Virus record (IMG/VR): IMGVR_UViG_3300020034_000015 | Coordinates: 1 to 58,194 of that record | DNA from: a virus | Reading direction: 5' to 3' (one strand) | DNA length: 58,194 nt | In this document: piece by piece, positions 37,639-45,862 of the stretch | Position numbering within the stretch: the first letter of the stretch is position 1 | Layout of the letters: every line of letters begins with the position of its first letter | The notes under the pieces: model-generated | The model's database searches: none | What the model was told of the DNA's origin: nothing | The model's input: the letters and a program-made list of their open reading frames with translations, nothing else | Position numbers and translations under genes: made by a program

Positions 37639-37880
37639 CCGCCCCCGCCGAGCGGCTCGGCCCGCGGGAGATCGACACGCTCCGGCACCTCGCCGCCGGC
37701 CGGTCGTTGGGCGAGGCCGCCATTGAAATGCACGTCACCAAAGGCACTGTCCGCAGCTACCTGCGCGGCATCTACAGCAAGTTCGGCGTCGGCACCCGAG
37801 AAGACGCCGCGCGGGTCGGCCGGCGCCTCGGCTACGTCACCGACGCCTGCCCCACCTGCGGCCACGGAGGCACCCGATGA
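37635..37880 (+). CDS. LuxR-type HTH protein
   Basis: 81 residues, GTG overlapping the previous stop. LGPREIDTLRHLAAGRSLGE, AIEMHVTKGTVRSYLRGIYS, KFGVGTREDAARVGRRLG is a GerE/LuxR C-terminal HTH without a receiver domain; CPTCGHGG is an extra zinc-like motif at the end. Likely a stand-alone phage transcription factor. Confidence 0.85.
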   Translation: MTAPAERLGPREIDTLRHLAAGRSLGEAAIEMHVTKGTVRSYLRGIYSKFGVGTREDAARVGRRLGYVTDACPTCGHGGTR

Positions 37881-37981
37881 CGCCCCCGTGGGTCTGGCAC
37901 GCCCTCGCCGTATGGCTCTGCGCCGTCGGCATCTGGGCCGTCTACCTCGCCACCAACGCCCGCCGAAAGGACCACCGATGA
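37877..37981 (+). CDS. 34-residue membrane peptide
   Basis: ATG overlapping the previous stop. MTPPWVWHALAVWLCAVGIW, then AVYLATNARRKDHR: one transmembrane helix and a basic tail. Overlaps the next gene (ATGA). Real on grounds of topology and double coupling; function unknown. Confidence 0.6.
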   Translation: MTPPWVWHALAVWLCAVGIWAVYLATNARRKDHR

Positions 37982-38292
37982 CCACCGAGCCCCTGCCGCC
38001 GTACAGCGGCGACGAACCCGATTGCCCCAAGTGCAGCCACTCGCACGCCTACACCGAATACCGGGCCCACGGCTCATGCGTCCACAGCGCAGAGGGGACG
38101 GTCGGCCTGGAGCCGAACGAGCGCCTGCACCGGCAATGCGCACGCTGCGGCTACGCCTGGGACGAGGCCACCGTCGAGCCCGCCGTGGGCTGCGGCCCGG
38201 AGTGCTCCGAGATGCACACGGAGACAGGGCGCTGCGAGATCGCCACACAGCGGAACACCACGACCGACCTCGCCACCACGAAGGGGAACTGA
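37978..38292 (+). CDS. Zinc-ribbon protein
   Basis: 104 residues. CPKCSHSHAY near residue 16 and CARCGYAWDEATV give the Cys4 set of a zinc ribbon, followed by CGPECSEMH. Ribbons of this form are common in actinophages. Function unknown. Confidence 0.75.
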   Translation: MTTEPLPPYSGDEPDCPKCSHSHAYTEYRAHGSCVHSAEGTVGLEPNERLHRQCARCGYAWDEATVEPAVGCGPECSEMHTETGRCEIATQRNTTTDLATTKGN

Positions 38293-38294
38293 CC

Positions 38295-38570
38295 ATGCCG
38301 CGCTTCCGCAAGAAGCCCGTTGAGATCGAGGCCGTGCAGTTCAACGGCACTGTCGAGTCAGCGAATCGCATCCTCGGATGGATCGGCGGCGACGGCGGCG
38401 TCGCGAGACGAGTGCATGCTACGAAGCCGGAACGAGGCCTCATCATCCACACGCTTGAAGGGGCGATGCGAGCAGAACCCGGCGACTGGATCATCAAGGG
38501 CGTCGTCGGCGAGTTTTACCCGATCAAGGCCGACATCTTCCGCGCCACCTACGAGCCCGCCGAGTCGTGA
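38295..38570 (+). CDS. Widespread small phage protein (MPRFRKKPVEIEAVQF family)
   Basis: 91 residues. It starts MPRFRKKPVEIEAVQFNGTV and contains GLIIHTLEGAMRAEPGDWII followed by KGVVGEFYPIKADIFRATYE. This small beta protein occurs in many phages and prophages, with no assigned function. Confidence 0.88.
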   Translation: MPRFRKKPVEIEAVQFNGTVESANRILGWIGGDGGVARRVHATKPERGLIIHTLEGAMRAEPGDWIIKGVVGEFYPIKADIFRATYEPAES

Positions 38571-38579
38571 CATGACGAA

Positions 38580-38616
38580 GGGCGCGCCCTGTCCGGCCAG
38601 ACACCCAGGCGCGCCC
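38580..38616 (+). terminator. Terminator-like hairpin
   Basis: GGGCGCGCC (38580-38588) pairs perfectly with GGCGCGCCC (38608-38616), 19-nt loop. It lies 10 nt after the stop of the preceding gene. Confidence 0.75.
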
Positions 38617-38663
38617 CTGCGATGCCGATCACCCTACGCCCCAACCAGCACCCCGAGGCGACG

Positions 38664-39365
38664 ATGACCAGCACCGCAACCGCACACCTCACCACCGTCA
38701 TCGACCGGTGGGACGACCTCACCGACATGCTCACCACCCACCACGGCACCACCTGGCCCGAGCCCATGGGCATCGCCCACCTCCTCGCCGCCGCCGACGA
38801 GCCGGACACCGCGCTCGCCGCCCGCCTCGCGGAGCGCGCCGACTCCCGGTACACCCTCGGTGCGTCACCGGCCCCGCTGCGCCTCGCGATCGTCGACACC
38901 ATCCGCATGGCCGACAACGACCTCGTGTACCTCTGCGACACCCTCGCGCAGGAGATCCAGCGGCAGCCCATGAAGGCCGCACCGTCGTTCTGGCTCCCCG
39001 CGGACCGGGCGGCACGGGACAAGCTCGCGGCCGAGGACGCGGCGGACGTGCGCCGGTGGCGGTACCGCGGCCACCGGTCCGCGCCGTACGCCGCGGCGTG
39101 GCTACTCGCCCGCGTCGAGGCAGCCCCCGGCCCGTTCCTGCGCCTCACCACGATGCAACTCGGCCGCGTCGAGGGCGTGGCCAAGCACGTAGCCGGGCGC
39201 ATCGAGCAGGCGTTGGACATGGTCCAGTCCGTGCAGCCGGTGGGACGGCCGTGCCCGCTGTGCGATGGCCAACTGGTGGTGGCCTCAGGAGATGGGGAGC
39301 AGCCGGTCGTGACGTGCTTCGGGTGCCGGCAGACATGGACGCTGGATCTGCTCAGCGTGGCGTAA
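38664..39365 (+). CDS. Hypothetical protein with C-terminal zinc ribbon
   Basis: 233 residues from ATG 38664, preceded by CCGAGGCGACG; an earlier in-frame ATG at 38622 lacks a ribosome site. Helical main body (WLPADRAARDKLAAEDAADV, YAAAWLLARVEAAPGPFLRL). The end has CPLCDGQLVVASGDGEQPVV followed by TCFGCRQTW, a Cys4 zinc ribbon. Similar proteins in Streptomyces phages are annotated as DUF with zinc ribbon. Function unknown. Confidence 0.75.
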   Translation: MTSTATAHLTTVIDRWDDLTDMLTTHHGTTWPEPMGIAHLLAAADEPDTALAARLAERADSRYTLGASPAPLRLAIVDTIRMADNDLVYLCDTLAQEIQRQPMKAAPSFWLPADRAARDKLAAEDAADVRRWRYRGHRSAPYAAAWLLARVEAAPGPFLRLTTMQLGRVEGVAKHVAGRIEQALDMVQSVQPVGRPCPLCDGQLVVASGDGEQPVVTCFGCRQTWTLDLLSVA

Positions 39366-39415
39366 ACGCAGGTCAAATGCCTTGCAGCGTGGGATACTTG
39401 AGACCGAAAGGCAGA

Positions 39416-39444
39416 CCCCGGCGGGTGCGCGAACACCCCCGGGG
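39416..39444 (+). repeat. GC-rich hairpin in the leader of 39474
   Basis: CCCCGGCGGGTG (39416-39427) pairs with CACCCCCGGGG (39434-39444) with a one-base bulge and CGCGAA loop. It lies 30 nt upstream of the GTG and may act as an attenuator or terminator. Confidence 0.55.
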
Positions 39445-39473
39445 CATGGCCGACGCTTCGAAGGAGCATCGAC

Positions 39474-40052
39474 GTGTACGAGGATATCTGTGCCCAACTC
39501 GGGAAGTGCCTCAATCCCCTCCACGATCATGGAGAGCGGATTGGAGCCCCCGGACTGTCCAGCCTGGTGGACACCACTGACCCCGCCTTCGAGGCCATCG
39601 CCCGCGTGCTGGCCGATATGAACGCAGCAGGGGTGAAACTCACCCTGGCCAGCGTTGACGTCGCGATCAGGTTGGGCAGGCTCTACCAGTCCAAGCGAGA
39701 GCAGCCCGCAGTGCCCCAGCAGACCGCGTACGGACTCCGCCATGAGGTCGTGTACTACATGCGGTTCGGCCACCTCATCAAGATCGGCACCACGGGGCTG
39801 CTCGGGAATCGGGCGCGCGAACTGAAGCCTGACGAGGTGCTCGCCGCCGAGCCGGGCAGCTACGACCTAGAGAGCGAGCGGCATCGGCAGTTCGGCCGAT
39901 TCCTGGCCGAAGGCGAGTACTTCTTCCCCGCTCCGGCGCTCATGGCTCACATCCGTAAGGTGCGAGTCCGCTATCGGCGGACGCTTCTCGAACCCGTGGT
40001 AACCCAGCGTTACGACGATCATGCTTGCGATCCGATTCCATCCCTGTTCTAA
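39474..40052 (+). CDS. GIY-YIG/T5orf172-like protein
   Basis: 192 residues, GTG preceded by CGAAGGAGCATCGAC. N-terminal part is helical (AFEAIARVLADMNAAGVKLT). Residues about 92-165 contain VVYYMRFGHLIKIGTTGLLG, NRARELKPDEVLAAEPGSYD and LESERHRQFGRFLAEGEYFF, the VYY..F...IKIG.T.....R....P..VLA.EPG.YDLE..RH..F pattern of the GIY-YIG-like (T5orf172) family. It may be a DNA endonuclease. The final 25 residues are basic. Solitary gene closing the early region. Confidence 0.75.
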   Translation: MYEDICAQLGKCLNPLHDHGERIGAPGLSSLVDTTDPAFEAIARVLADMNAAGVKLTLASVDVAIRLGRLYQSKREQPAVPQQTAYGLRHEVVYYMRFGHLIKIGTTGLLGNRARELKPDEVLAAEPGSYDLESERHRQFGRFLAEGEYFFPAPALMAHIRKVRVRYRRTLLEPVVTQRYDDHACDPIPSLF

Positions 40053-40110
40053 TCGGGGCAAGCGCATGGTGCCCGGACATAAATGATCTAGGCGCACGCT
40101 GAGTAACTTC

Positions 40111-40148
40111 CGAAGGCCCCGCAGCCCACGACGCTGACGGGGCCTTCG
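40111..40148 (+). terminator. Strong terminator ending the early region
   Basis: CGAAGGCCCCG (40111-40121) and CGGGGCCTTCG (40138-40148) form a perfect 11-bp stem with a 16-nt loop. It separates the early genes from the start of the late operon, so the late promoter and possibly the cos or pac site lie to its right. Confidence 0.9.
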
Positions 40149-40175
40149 CCATTCCCCCAACCGCCAGGAGCAGCG

Positions 40176-40442
40176 ATGCAGCAGCCCAGCGTCGGCCGCG
40201 CAGTCCACTACGTCAGCCACGGCACCCCCGTGCGTGAGGACGGCACCCAGACGTACGTGTCCGCGTGTCGCGCCGCGACCATCACCGAGGTCAGCGAAGA
40301 GAACCCGGGCCTGATCGGCATCTCGGTCACCAACCCGACCGGGATGTTCTTCCACCCCCTGGAGTCCGGCGGCTGCCGCTACGACGAGACGGGCACCGAC
40401 GCCACTTCCGGCGGCACTTGGCACTGGCCCGAGCGCGTCTGA
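40176..40442 (+). CDS. Conserved hypothetical protein upstream of the terminase
   Basis: 88 residues, ATG with CCAGGAGCAGCG upstream. The sequence MQQPSVGRAVHYVSHGTPVR, then CRAATITEV, GISVTNPTGMFFHPL and GGTWHWPE, recurs in Streptomyces phage proteins next to the terminase. Probably a small beta-sheet protein; function unknown. Confidence 0.82.
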   Translation: MQQPSVGRAVHYVSHGTPVREDGTQTYVSACRAATITEVSEENPGLIGISVTNPTGMFFHPLESGGCRYDETGTDATSGGTWHWPERV

Positions 40443-40449
40443 CCCCCTC

Positions 40450-40704
40450 GTGGACAGCGACGACGGCGCGGAGCAGCCGATCGGCTCCACCCTCGACGCC
40501 CTCGGCATCACCGCCACGATCACCCCCGGCACCCTCGTCTCCGGTGCGATCGTCCTCCTCAAACTCCTGCTCCCCGACGGCCGCGAACGCCTCTCCGTGA
40601 CCCACTCCGACGGGCTCGGCTGGATCGAACGCGCCGGGATGCTCCGCGTCGCCGAAACCATCGAAACCGCGTCGGCTGCCGGGAGCAGGGCAAGCGGCGC
40701 CTGA
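40450..40704 (+). CDS. Hypothetical protein
   Basis: 84 residues, GTG, no clear ribosome site and 7 nt from the previous stop. It reads GSTLDALGITATITPGTLVS, then GAIVLLKLLLPDGRERLSV, GLGWIERAGMLRVAETIETA. Related small proteins precede the terminase in actinophages. Function unknown. Confidence 0.7.
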   Translation: MDSDDGAEQPIGSTLDALGITATITPGTLVSGAIVLLKLLLPDGRERLSVTHSDGLGWIERAGMLRVAETIETASAAGSRASGA

Positions 40705-40719
40705 CCCAAGGGGGTGGCC

Positions 40720-41247
40720 ATGGGCGCCGCACCTCTCACTGAAGGCGAGATCCAGGCGATCCGCGACCTGCACGCCCAGGGCCTCGGCCGCAATGAGATC
40801 GCGCGGGCGATCGGCCGTGGAACCCGCACCGTCAGCGTCCACGCCGCCGACATGGGCCTCGCCTTTGACCGGGCGGAGATGACCGAGACCGCCACCCGTG
40901 TCCGCACCGCCGACCTCGCTGAGAAGCGCGCGATCCTCGCCGAGGCCCTCACCGACGACGCGCTGCGCCTCAGCGAGCAGATGTGGCAGCCCGCGAAGGT
41001 CTTCAACATCGGCGGCAAGGACAACACGTACACCGACAAGGACGTGCCCGAGCCGCCGGCCGACGCCAAGCGCGCCCTGATGGGCGCCGCCGGCATGGCG
41101 ATCGACCGCTCCCTCAAGCTCGTACCGCCCGTCCACGGCGACGGCGCAGACGAAGCCCGCTCCATGGTCGGCAAGATCATGACCGGGCTCGCTGCGATCT
41201 ACGAGGAGCAGCAGGCCGCAGACGAGGGGGCCGGTGATGCTCCGTGA
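40720..41247 (+). CDS. Terminase small subunit (putative)
   Basis: 175 residues from ATG 40720, chosen because AAGGGGGTGGCC precedes it (GTG 40714 is the alternative). Residues 8-45 form a helix-turn-helix (GEIQAIRDLHAQGLGRNEIA, RAIGRGTRTVSVHAADMGLA). The middle is helical, with a WQPAKVFNIGGKDNTYTDKD segment found in actinophage small terminases. It binds the packaging site and recruits the large subunit. It overlaps the large subunit gene. Confidence 0.85.
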   Translation: MGAAPLTEGEIQAIRDLHAQGLGRNEIARAIGRGTRTVSVHAADMGLAFDRAEMTETATRVRTADLAEKRAILAEALTDDALRLSEQMWQPAKVFNIGGKDNTYTDKDVPEPPADAKRALMGAAGMAIDRSLKLVPPVHGDGADEARSMVGKIMTGLAAIYEEQQAADEGAGDAP

Positions 41248-42505
41248 CGCACCCCCGCTGTCCCGCAAGCAGGTCGCCTCGATCGTTGAGTCGCAGCACC
41301 GCATCAACGCCTGGGAAGGCTCGGTCCGGTCCGGGAAGACCATCGCGTCCATCCTGCGCTGGTTCGGCTACGTAGCTGCCCCACCGGCCGGCGGCGAACT
41401 GGTGATGATCGGCCGCACCCGCGACTCCCTGTACCGCAACGTCCTCAAGCCGATGATGGACCGCACCCTGTTCGGCGAGCTCGCCAAGCAGGTCCGGTAC
41501 ACCAACGGCGCCTCCACAGCGGTCATCATGGGCCGCGAGGTCCACATCATCGGCGCCAACGACGCCTTGGCCGAGCCGAAAGTCCGCGGCCTCACCTGCG
41601 CCGGCGCGTACGTCGATGAGGCCACGACGCTCCCGCAGGAGTTCTTCGACCAGCTCGTCGCACGCTGCTCCGTCCCCGGCGCGAAGATCTTCGCGACGAC
41701 CAACCCCGGTGCGCCCGGCCACTGGTTCCGGAAGCAGTACCTGCTGCGCCCGGACGCGACCCGGCTGAAGAGCTGGCACTTCACCCTCGACGACAACCCG
41801 GCGCTCGACCCCGAATACGTGGCCGCTCTGAAGGCCACCTACACCGGCCTGTGGTACCGGCGGTTCATCCTCGGCGAGTGGTGCCTCGCCGAGGGCGTCG
41901 TCTGGGACTCCTGGGACGAGAACAAGCACGTCGTGGACATCCTCCCGGCGATGCAGCGCTGGATGGCAGTCGGCGTCGACTACGGCACGTCGAATCCCTT
42001 CGCGGCGCTGCTCCTCGGCCAGGGCATCGACAACCGGCTGTACGTGGCCAGTGAGTACCGGCACGATTCGCGGGCCGCTCAACGGCAGCTCACCGATGCG
42101 CAGTACAGCACCGGCGTCCAGGACTGGCTGGGCTCGTACAAGCACGCGTCCGGTCTCGGTGTCACCCCTGAGTGGATCTTCGTGGACCCGAGTGCGGCGT
42201 CATTCATCACGCAACTGTGGTCCGACGGCGTCGGCAGCGTCGCCCGCGCGAAGAACGACGTCCTCGACGGGATCCGGTCCGTCGGCGTCGCGCTCGGCTC
42301 CGGGATCGTCTCCGTCCACCGCTCCTGCGAGGGCCTCATCACCGAGGTGCCGGGCTACGCGTGGGACGACAAGGCCAGCGAGCGCGGCGAGGACAAGCCC
42401 CTCAAGGCCGATGACCACTCGTGCGATGCCCTGCGGTACGCGCTGCACTCCACGGCGCACGACTGGCGGCACCTGATCCGAGCAGACCTGACGGAGGCGG
42501 CATGA
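41237..42505 (+). CDS. Terminase large subunit
   Basis: 422 residues from ATG 41237, with GAGGGGGCCGGTG upstream. Walker A GSVRSGKT (28-35), Walker B GAYVDEAT (D127-E128), motif III TTNPG, and an RNase H-like nuclease domain with VGVDYGTS (D248), IFVDPSA (D317) and DHSCDALRY (D397). It is a PBSX/XtmB-type terminase. It cuts concatemers and powers DNA packaging through the portal. Confidence 0.95.
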   Translation: MLRDAPPLSRKQVASIVESQHRINAWEGSVRSGKTIASILRWFGYVAAPPAGGELVMIGRTRDSLYRNVLKPMMDRTLFGELAKQVRYTNGASTAVIMGREVHIIGANDALAEPKVRGLTCAGAYVDEATTLPQEFFDQLVARCSVPGAKIFATTNPGAPGHWFRKQYLLRPDATRLKSWHFTLDDNPALDPEYVAALKATYTGLWYRRFILGEWCLAEGVVWDSWDENKHVVDILPAMQRWMAVGVDYGTSNPFAALLLGQGIDNRLYVASEYRHDSRAAQRQLTDAQYSTGVQDWLGSYKHASGLGVTPEWIFVDPSAASFITQLWSDGVGSVARAKNDVLDGIRSVGVALGSGIVSVHRSCEGLITEVPGYAWDDKASERGEDKPLKADDHSCDALRYALHSTAHDWRHLIRADLTEAA

Positions 42506-42933
42506 TCCCCCGGCACGCGACGATCGCCGTGCAGTCACCCGGCCGCGCCACCATCACCGTTGACGGGCAGGAGCTGCACGGCGTCACCGGCATCAAGTTC
42601 GGTGCCAACCGCGGCGAGCTGGCGACGCTGATCCTCGACATGCCGCTGCTCACCTTCGACCTCGACAGCGACGCCGTGATCACCGTGCCCGAGGAGACGG
42701 CAGAGGCGCTGCTCGCGCTCGGATGGACGCCACCAGCGGAGCAGCCCTACGGCGGATCGGGGCGGCCCACGGCATGGCGGCACTCCTGCGGTGAGCTGAA
42801 CGAAGGCGCTGAGCACGGTATGTGCGGGGCCTGCCGCTTCGACGTCGACAGCAACCCCGAGGACATCGAGCACCGGTACGTCCTCGTTGAACTGCCCACT
42901 ATCGATCGGGGGGACGATGCCGCTTCCCGATAA
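42502..42933 (+). CDS. Hypothetical protein between terminase and portal
   Basis: 143 residues, ATGA overlap. N-terminal half is beta-rich (ATIAVQSPGRATITVDGQEL, LATLILDMPLLTFDLDSDAV). The C-terminal half has GRPTAWRHSCGELNEGAEHG and MCGACRFDVD, a possible zinc site. Probably a small structural or regulatory protein. Overlaps the portal gene. Confidence 0.7.
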   Translation: MIPRHATIAVQSPGRATITVDGQELHGVTGIKFGANRGELATLILDMPLLTFDLDSDAVITVPEETAEALLALGWTPPAEQPYGGSGRPTAWRHSCGELNEGAEHGMCGACRFDVDSNPEDIEHRYVLVELPTIDRGDDAASR

Positions 42934-44488
42934 GAACACCGCGTGGCCGCCGACCGCCCCGGAGATCCGTACCGCCCTCGACGACTGGGCTGCCTGGTAC
43001 AGCAGCAACCCCGACAAGATCGCCGACCGGTACTACTGGCGATCCACCCGCATCGGCCAGTACGGGCAGCAGCCCGTCAACCGCCCCTCCCAGATGCGCG
43101 GCGGCCTCATCGGCCAGTTGGCCAGGTTCTTCTGGGGTGAGCCGGTCCCCTTCGGCGAGAAGCGCACCAAGCTCCACATCCCGCTGGCCGGAGACATCGC
43201 CCGCACGTCCGCCGACCTCCTGTTCTCCGAGCCCGCGACGCTCCTCGCCGACAACAAGGACACCCAGGAACGGCTGGAGGAGTTGCAGGAGACCGGCTTC
43301 AACCGGACGCTCCTCGCCGCGGGGGAAATCAGTGCAGCCCTCGGCGGGGTGTACCTGCGCACCGTGTGGGACGACGAGATCTCCGACCGGCCGTGGATCG
43401 ACGCCGTCCACGCCGACGCCGCCGCCCCGGAGTTCAAGCTCCAGACGCTGATGGCCGTGACGTTCTGGACGGTCATCGCCGCCGACGGCACGAAGGTCGT
43501 CCGGCACCTGGAGCGGCACGAGCGCGGCGGGGTCATCCTTCATGGCGTGTACGAGGGATCGGACGTCAACCTCGGCAAGCGCATCGACAGCTTCGACTCG
43601 TTCCCGGAGACGAAGGGTCTGATCGCCGAGCGGAAGGTCGACATCGGCCGGCTGATGACCGTGTCGTACATCCCGAACACGGTCACCGCCCGCGCGTGGC
43701 GGGACATCCCCGGCACCAAGGGCCTGGGCTTGTCGGACTATCAGGGCTCCGAGTCGCTGTTCGATGCTCTCGATGAGACGTACACGTCGTGGATGCGGGA
43801 CATCCGCCTCGGCAAGGGCCGCATCATCGTGCCGTCCGGGTTCCTCACCAACAACGGTGTGGGGCAGGGCATGACGTGGGAGGACCGTGAGGTCTTCGCG
43901 GGCATGAACATCCCGCCGACCGAGCAGGGCAACATGATCACCCTGAACCAGTTCAAGATCCGCAATGCGGAGCACAAGGCGACCGCTGAGGAGCTGATCC
44001 GGCAGATCATCCGCAACGCCGGGTACAGCACCGGCACGTTCGGGGATGACGCTGATGGTCGGGCGGTCACCGCGACGGAGATCAAAGCCAAAGAGGGCCG
44101 CTCCATGAGCACCCGGGCGCGGAAGGCTGAGATGTTCTCCGTGAGCATCCCCGACATCGTCGAGGCGCTCCTCGCCCTGGAGAACACCAGCCTCTTCCCC
44201 GGGCAGGGCGTCGAGATGGAACGGCCCACGGTGCGGTTCCAGGACTCCGTGCAGGACGACCCCCTGAACCTCGCGCAGACCGCGCTGGCGCTCCGGCAGG
44301 CCGAAGCCGCATCGACCGAGACCCTCGTGAAGCTCACCCAGCCAGACCTTGATACCGACGCTCAGGCCGCCGAGGTGGCCCGGATCCTCACCGAAGCCGG
44401 CCGCGCCGTGAACGACCCGACGACAACAGGGGGCGGCGGTGGCGGTTTCCCCGGCAACAGCGGAGGGCCTGGCCCAACCGGTCCATGA
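42917..44488 (+). CDS. Portal protein
   Basis: 523 residues from ATG 42917 (GATCGGGGGGACG upstream). SPP1-type portal features: YYWRSTRIGQYGQQPVNRPS, a KLHIPLAGDIARTSADLLF segment, LGGVYLRTVWDDEI, DALDETYTSWMRDIRLGKGR, and a long C-terminal helical part (TATEIKAKEGRSMSTRARKA, TALALRQAEAAS). It forms the dodecameric ring for DNA entry and head-tail joining. The tail GGGGGG end overlaps the next gene. Confidence 0.93.
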   Translation: MPLPDKNTAWPPTAPEIRTALDDWAAWYSSNPDKIADRYYWRSTRIGQYGQQPVNRPSQMRGGLIGQLARFFWGEPVPFGEKRTKLHIPLAGDIARTSADLLFSEPATLLADNKDTQERLEELQETGFNRTLLAAGEISAALGGVYLRTVWDDEISDRPWIDAVHADAAAPEFKLQTLMAVTFWTVIAADGTKVVRHLERHERGGVILHGVYEGSDVNLGKRIDSFDSFPETKGLIAERKVDIGRLMTVSYIPNTVTARAWRDIPGTKGLGLSDYQGSESLFDALDETYTSWMRDIRLGKGRIIVPSGFLTNNGVGQGMTWEDREVFAGMNIPPTEQGNMITLNQFKIRNAEHKATAEELIRQIIRNAGYSTGTFGDDADGRAVTATEIKAKEGRSMSTRARKAEMFSVSIPDIVEALLALENTSLFPGQGVEMERPTVRFQDSVQDDPLNLAQTALALRQAEAASTETLVKLTQPDLDTDAQAAEVARILTEAGRAVNDPTTTGGGGGGFPGNSGGPGPTGP

Positions 44489-45542
44489 CCTCTACCAGGC
44501 CGCTGAGCTCGACCTCCTCGGCCACCTCGCCCGCATCATCGGGCAGGACATCGACTCACCTCGGTGGGCGGATCGGCGGATCCGGGCGAATGGGGACCTG
44601 CGGAGTGCCGCCGACGTGGTGTCGATGGCACTCCGCAGGGACACAACCCGGGCCGTAGACGCTGCTCTGCTGGAGGCGTACGACCGTGGCCGGCAGGCGG
44701 CCGTGACCGATCTGGGACACCTGGATGCCGCAGCCGCGCGCACCGTACAGGGCGCCGGCCGCAGCGATGAGGTGCCCCGTCAGCTCGCGGCCGCCGTCGA
44801 GCGCGACACCCGGCCGCTGTACCGGCGCATCGTCACCAGCGTGACCACCGCGTACCGGCAGATCGTTGACCGGGCGGCGGCCAGTGCCAACGCCCGCCGT
44901 GGTGTGGCGCAGCAGGCCCTCAACCACTTTGCGGGGCGCGGCATCACCGGGATGGTCGACCCGCGCGGGCGCGGCTGGTCGATGACCGCCTACGCCGACA
45001 TGGCCATGCGGTCGGCGACGGGGCGCGCGGTCGTCGACGGCGGGACCGACCTCCTCGCCGGTGTCGGCCTCGGCCTGATCATCGTGTCCAACAGCCCGCT
45101 GGAGTGCCCGCTGTGCCGCCCCTGGGAGTCCAAGGTCCTCACCCTGGACGCGTCGCCCGGTGCCCGCGTGGTGCAGGGTCGTCCGGCGGTCGGCTCCCCG
45201 GTGACCGTGCCCGTACGCGTCGCCGGGTCCCTCGAAGAGGCGCGCACTGCCGGTCTGTACCACGTCAACTGCCGTCACAGCCTGCGCCCGTTCCTCCCCG
45301 GTGTGACCCGGCCGGACCCGCCAGCACCAGGCCCGCCCGGGGTGACGTACGAGGACACGCAGGAGCAGCGGCGGTTGGAGCGGCAGTTGCGGGCCTGGCA
45401 GCGCCGCGAGGCCGTCGCCCTAGACGACCGCGCCCGGGGCGATGCTGCGGCGAGTGTCCGCGCCACCCAGGGCCGCCTGGCCGGCCTGACCGCGAGCACG
45501 GGCCTGCGCAGGCAGCGCGCCCGCGAGCGCACCACCCTCTGA
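44439..45542 (+). CDS. Phage minor capsid protein 2 (MuF-like)
   Basis: 367 residues, GTG with AACAGGGGGCGGCG upstream, overlapping the portal gene by 50 nt. Features include DLYQAAELDLLGHLARIIGQ, the ATVTDLGHLDAAA segment, IVTSVTTAYRQIVDRAAASA, GWSMTAYADMAMRSATGRAV, SPLECPLCRPWESKVLTLD and a YHVNCRHSLRPFLPG end. These match the minor capsid 2 / SPP1 gp7-like family that links portal and capsid. The CPLC...NCRH set may bind zinc. Confidence 0.9.
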   Translation: MAVSPATAEGLAQPVHDLYQAAELDLLGHLARIIGQDIDSPRWADRRIRANGDLRSAADVVSMALRRDTTRAVDAALLEAYDRGRQAAVTDLGHLDAAAARTVQGAGRSDEVPRQLAAAVERDTRPLYRRIVTSVTTAYRQIVDRAAASANARRGVAQQALNHFAGRGITGMVDPRGRGWSMTAYADMAMRSATGRAVVDGGTDLLAGVGLGLIIVSNSPLECPLCRPWESKVLTLDASPGARVVQGRPAVGSPVTVPVRVAGSLEEARTAGLYHVNCRHSLRPFLPGVTRPDPPAPGPPGVTYEDTQEQRRLERQLRAWQRREAVALDDRARGDAAASVRATQGRLAGLTASTGLRRQRARERTTL

Positions 45543-45553
45543 TCGGAGACCTC

Positions 45554-45712
45554 ATGGCCATGGCACCGAAGTCCGGGCGCTTCCAGAAGCTCGCCGCGCA
45601 GCTCGCTGCGAAGGGCGCCGACGACCCCAAGGGCCTCGCCGCCGTCATCGGCCGGAAGAAGCTTGGCAAGGCGAAGTTCCAGAAGCTCGCCGCCGCCGGC
45701 AAGAAGGACTGA
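45554..45712 (+). CDS. Small basic head protein
   Basis: 52 residues. MAMAPKSGRFQKLAAQLAAK, then GADDPKGLAAVIGRKKLGKA and KFQKLAAAGKKD. Lys/Ala-rich; short proteins with this ADPKALAA.IGRKK.GK..F.KLA pattern occur between MuF and scaffold genes in Streptomyces phages. May bind DNA or scaffold. ATG chosen at 45554. Confidence 0.8.
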   Translation: MAMAPKSGRFQKLAAQLAAKGADDPKGLAAVIGRKKLGKAKFQKLAAAGKKD

Positions 45713-45724
45713 CCCCACAGCTTC

Positions 45725-45839
45725 GGCCCGCCAGGCAGCGGGCCGGGAACCACAGGGTGCGCCTGGTGCGCGCCCAATGCACCACCCCACGTTGCGGTCC
45801 GCCAGGAGCGGGCCACCCATCGCCCCGCCAGGTGCGGGC
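45725..45839. repeat. Three short hairpin repeats before the scaffold gene
   Basis: Related units CCGCCAGG(C)AGCGGGCC, CCGCCAGGAGCGGGCC and CCGCCAGGTGCGGGCT at 45728, 45799 and 45825, each able to form a short hairpin (for example GGCCCG/CGGGCC at 45725-45730 and 45739-45744). The region is a 150-nt untranslated leader. It may control mRNA stability of the abundant capsid genes. Confidence 0.65.
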
Positions 45840-45862
45840 TGATCCATGCCCTGGAGGGCACC

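Noticed and set aside
38622-38663. Earlier in-frame ATG for the 38664 gene
   Set aside because: No ribosome-binding sequence precedes 38622, while CCGAGGCGACG precedes 38664.
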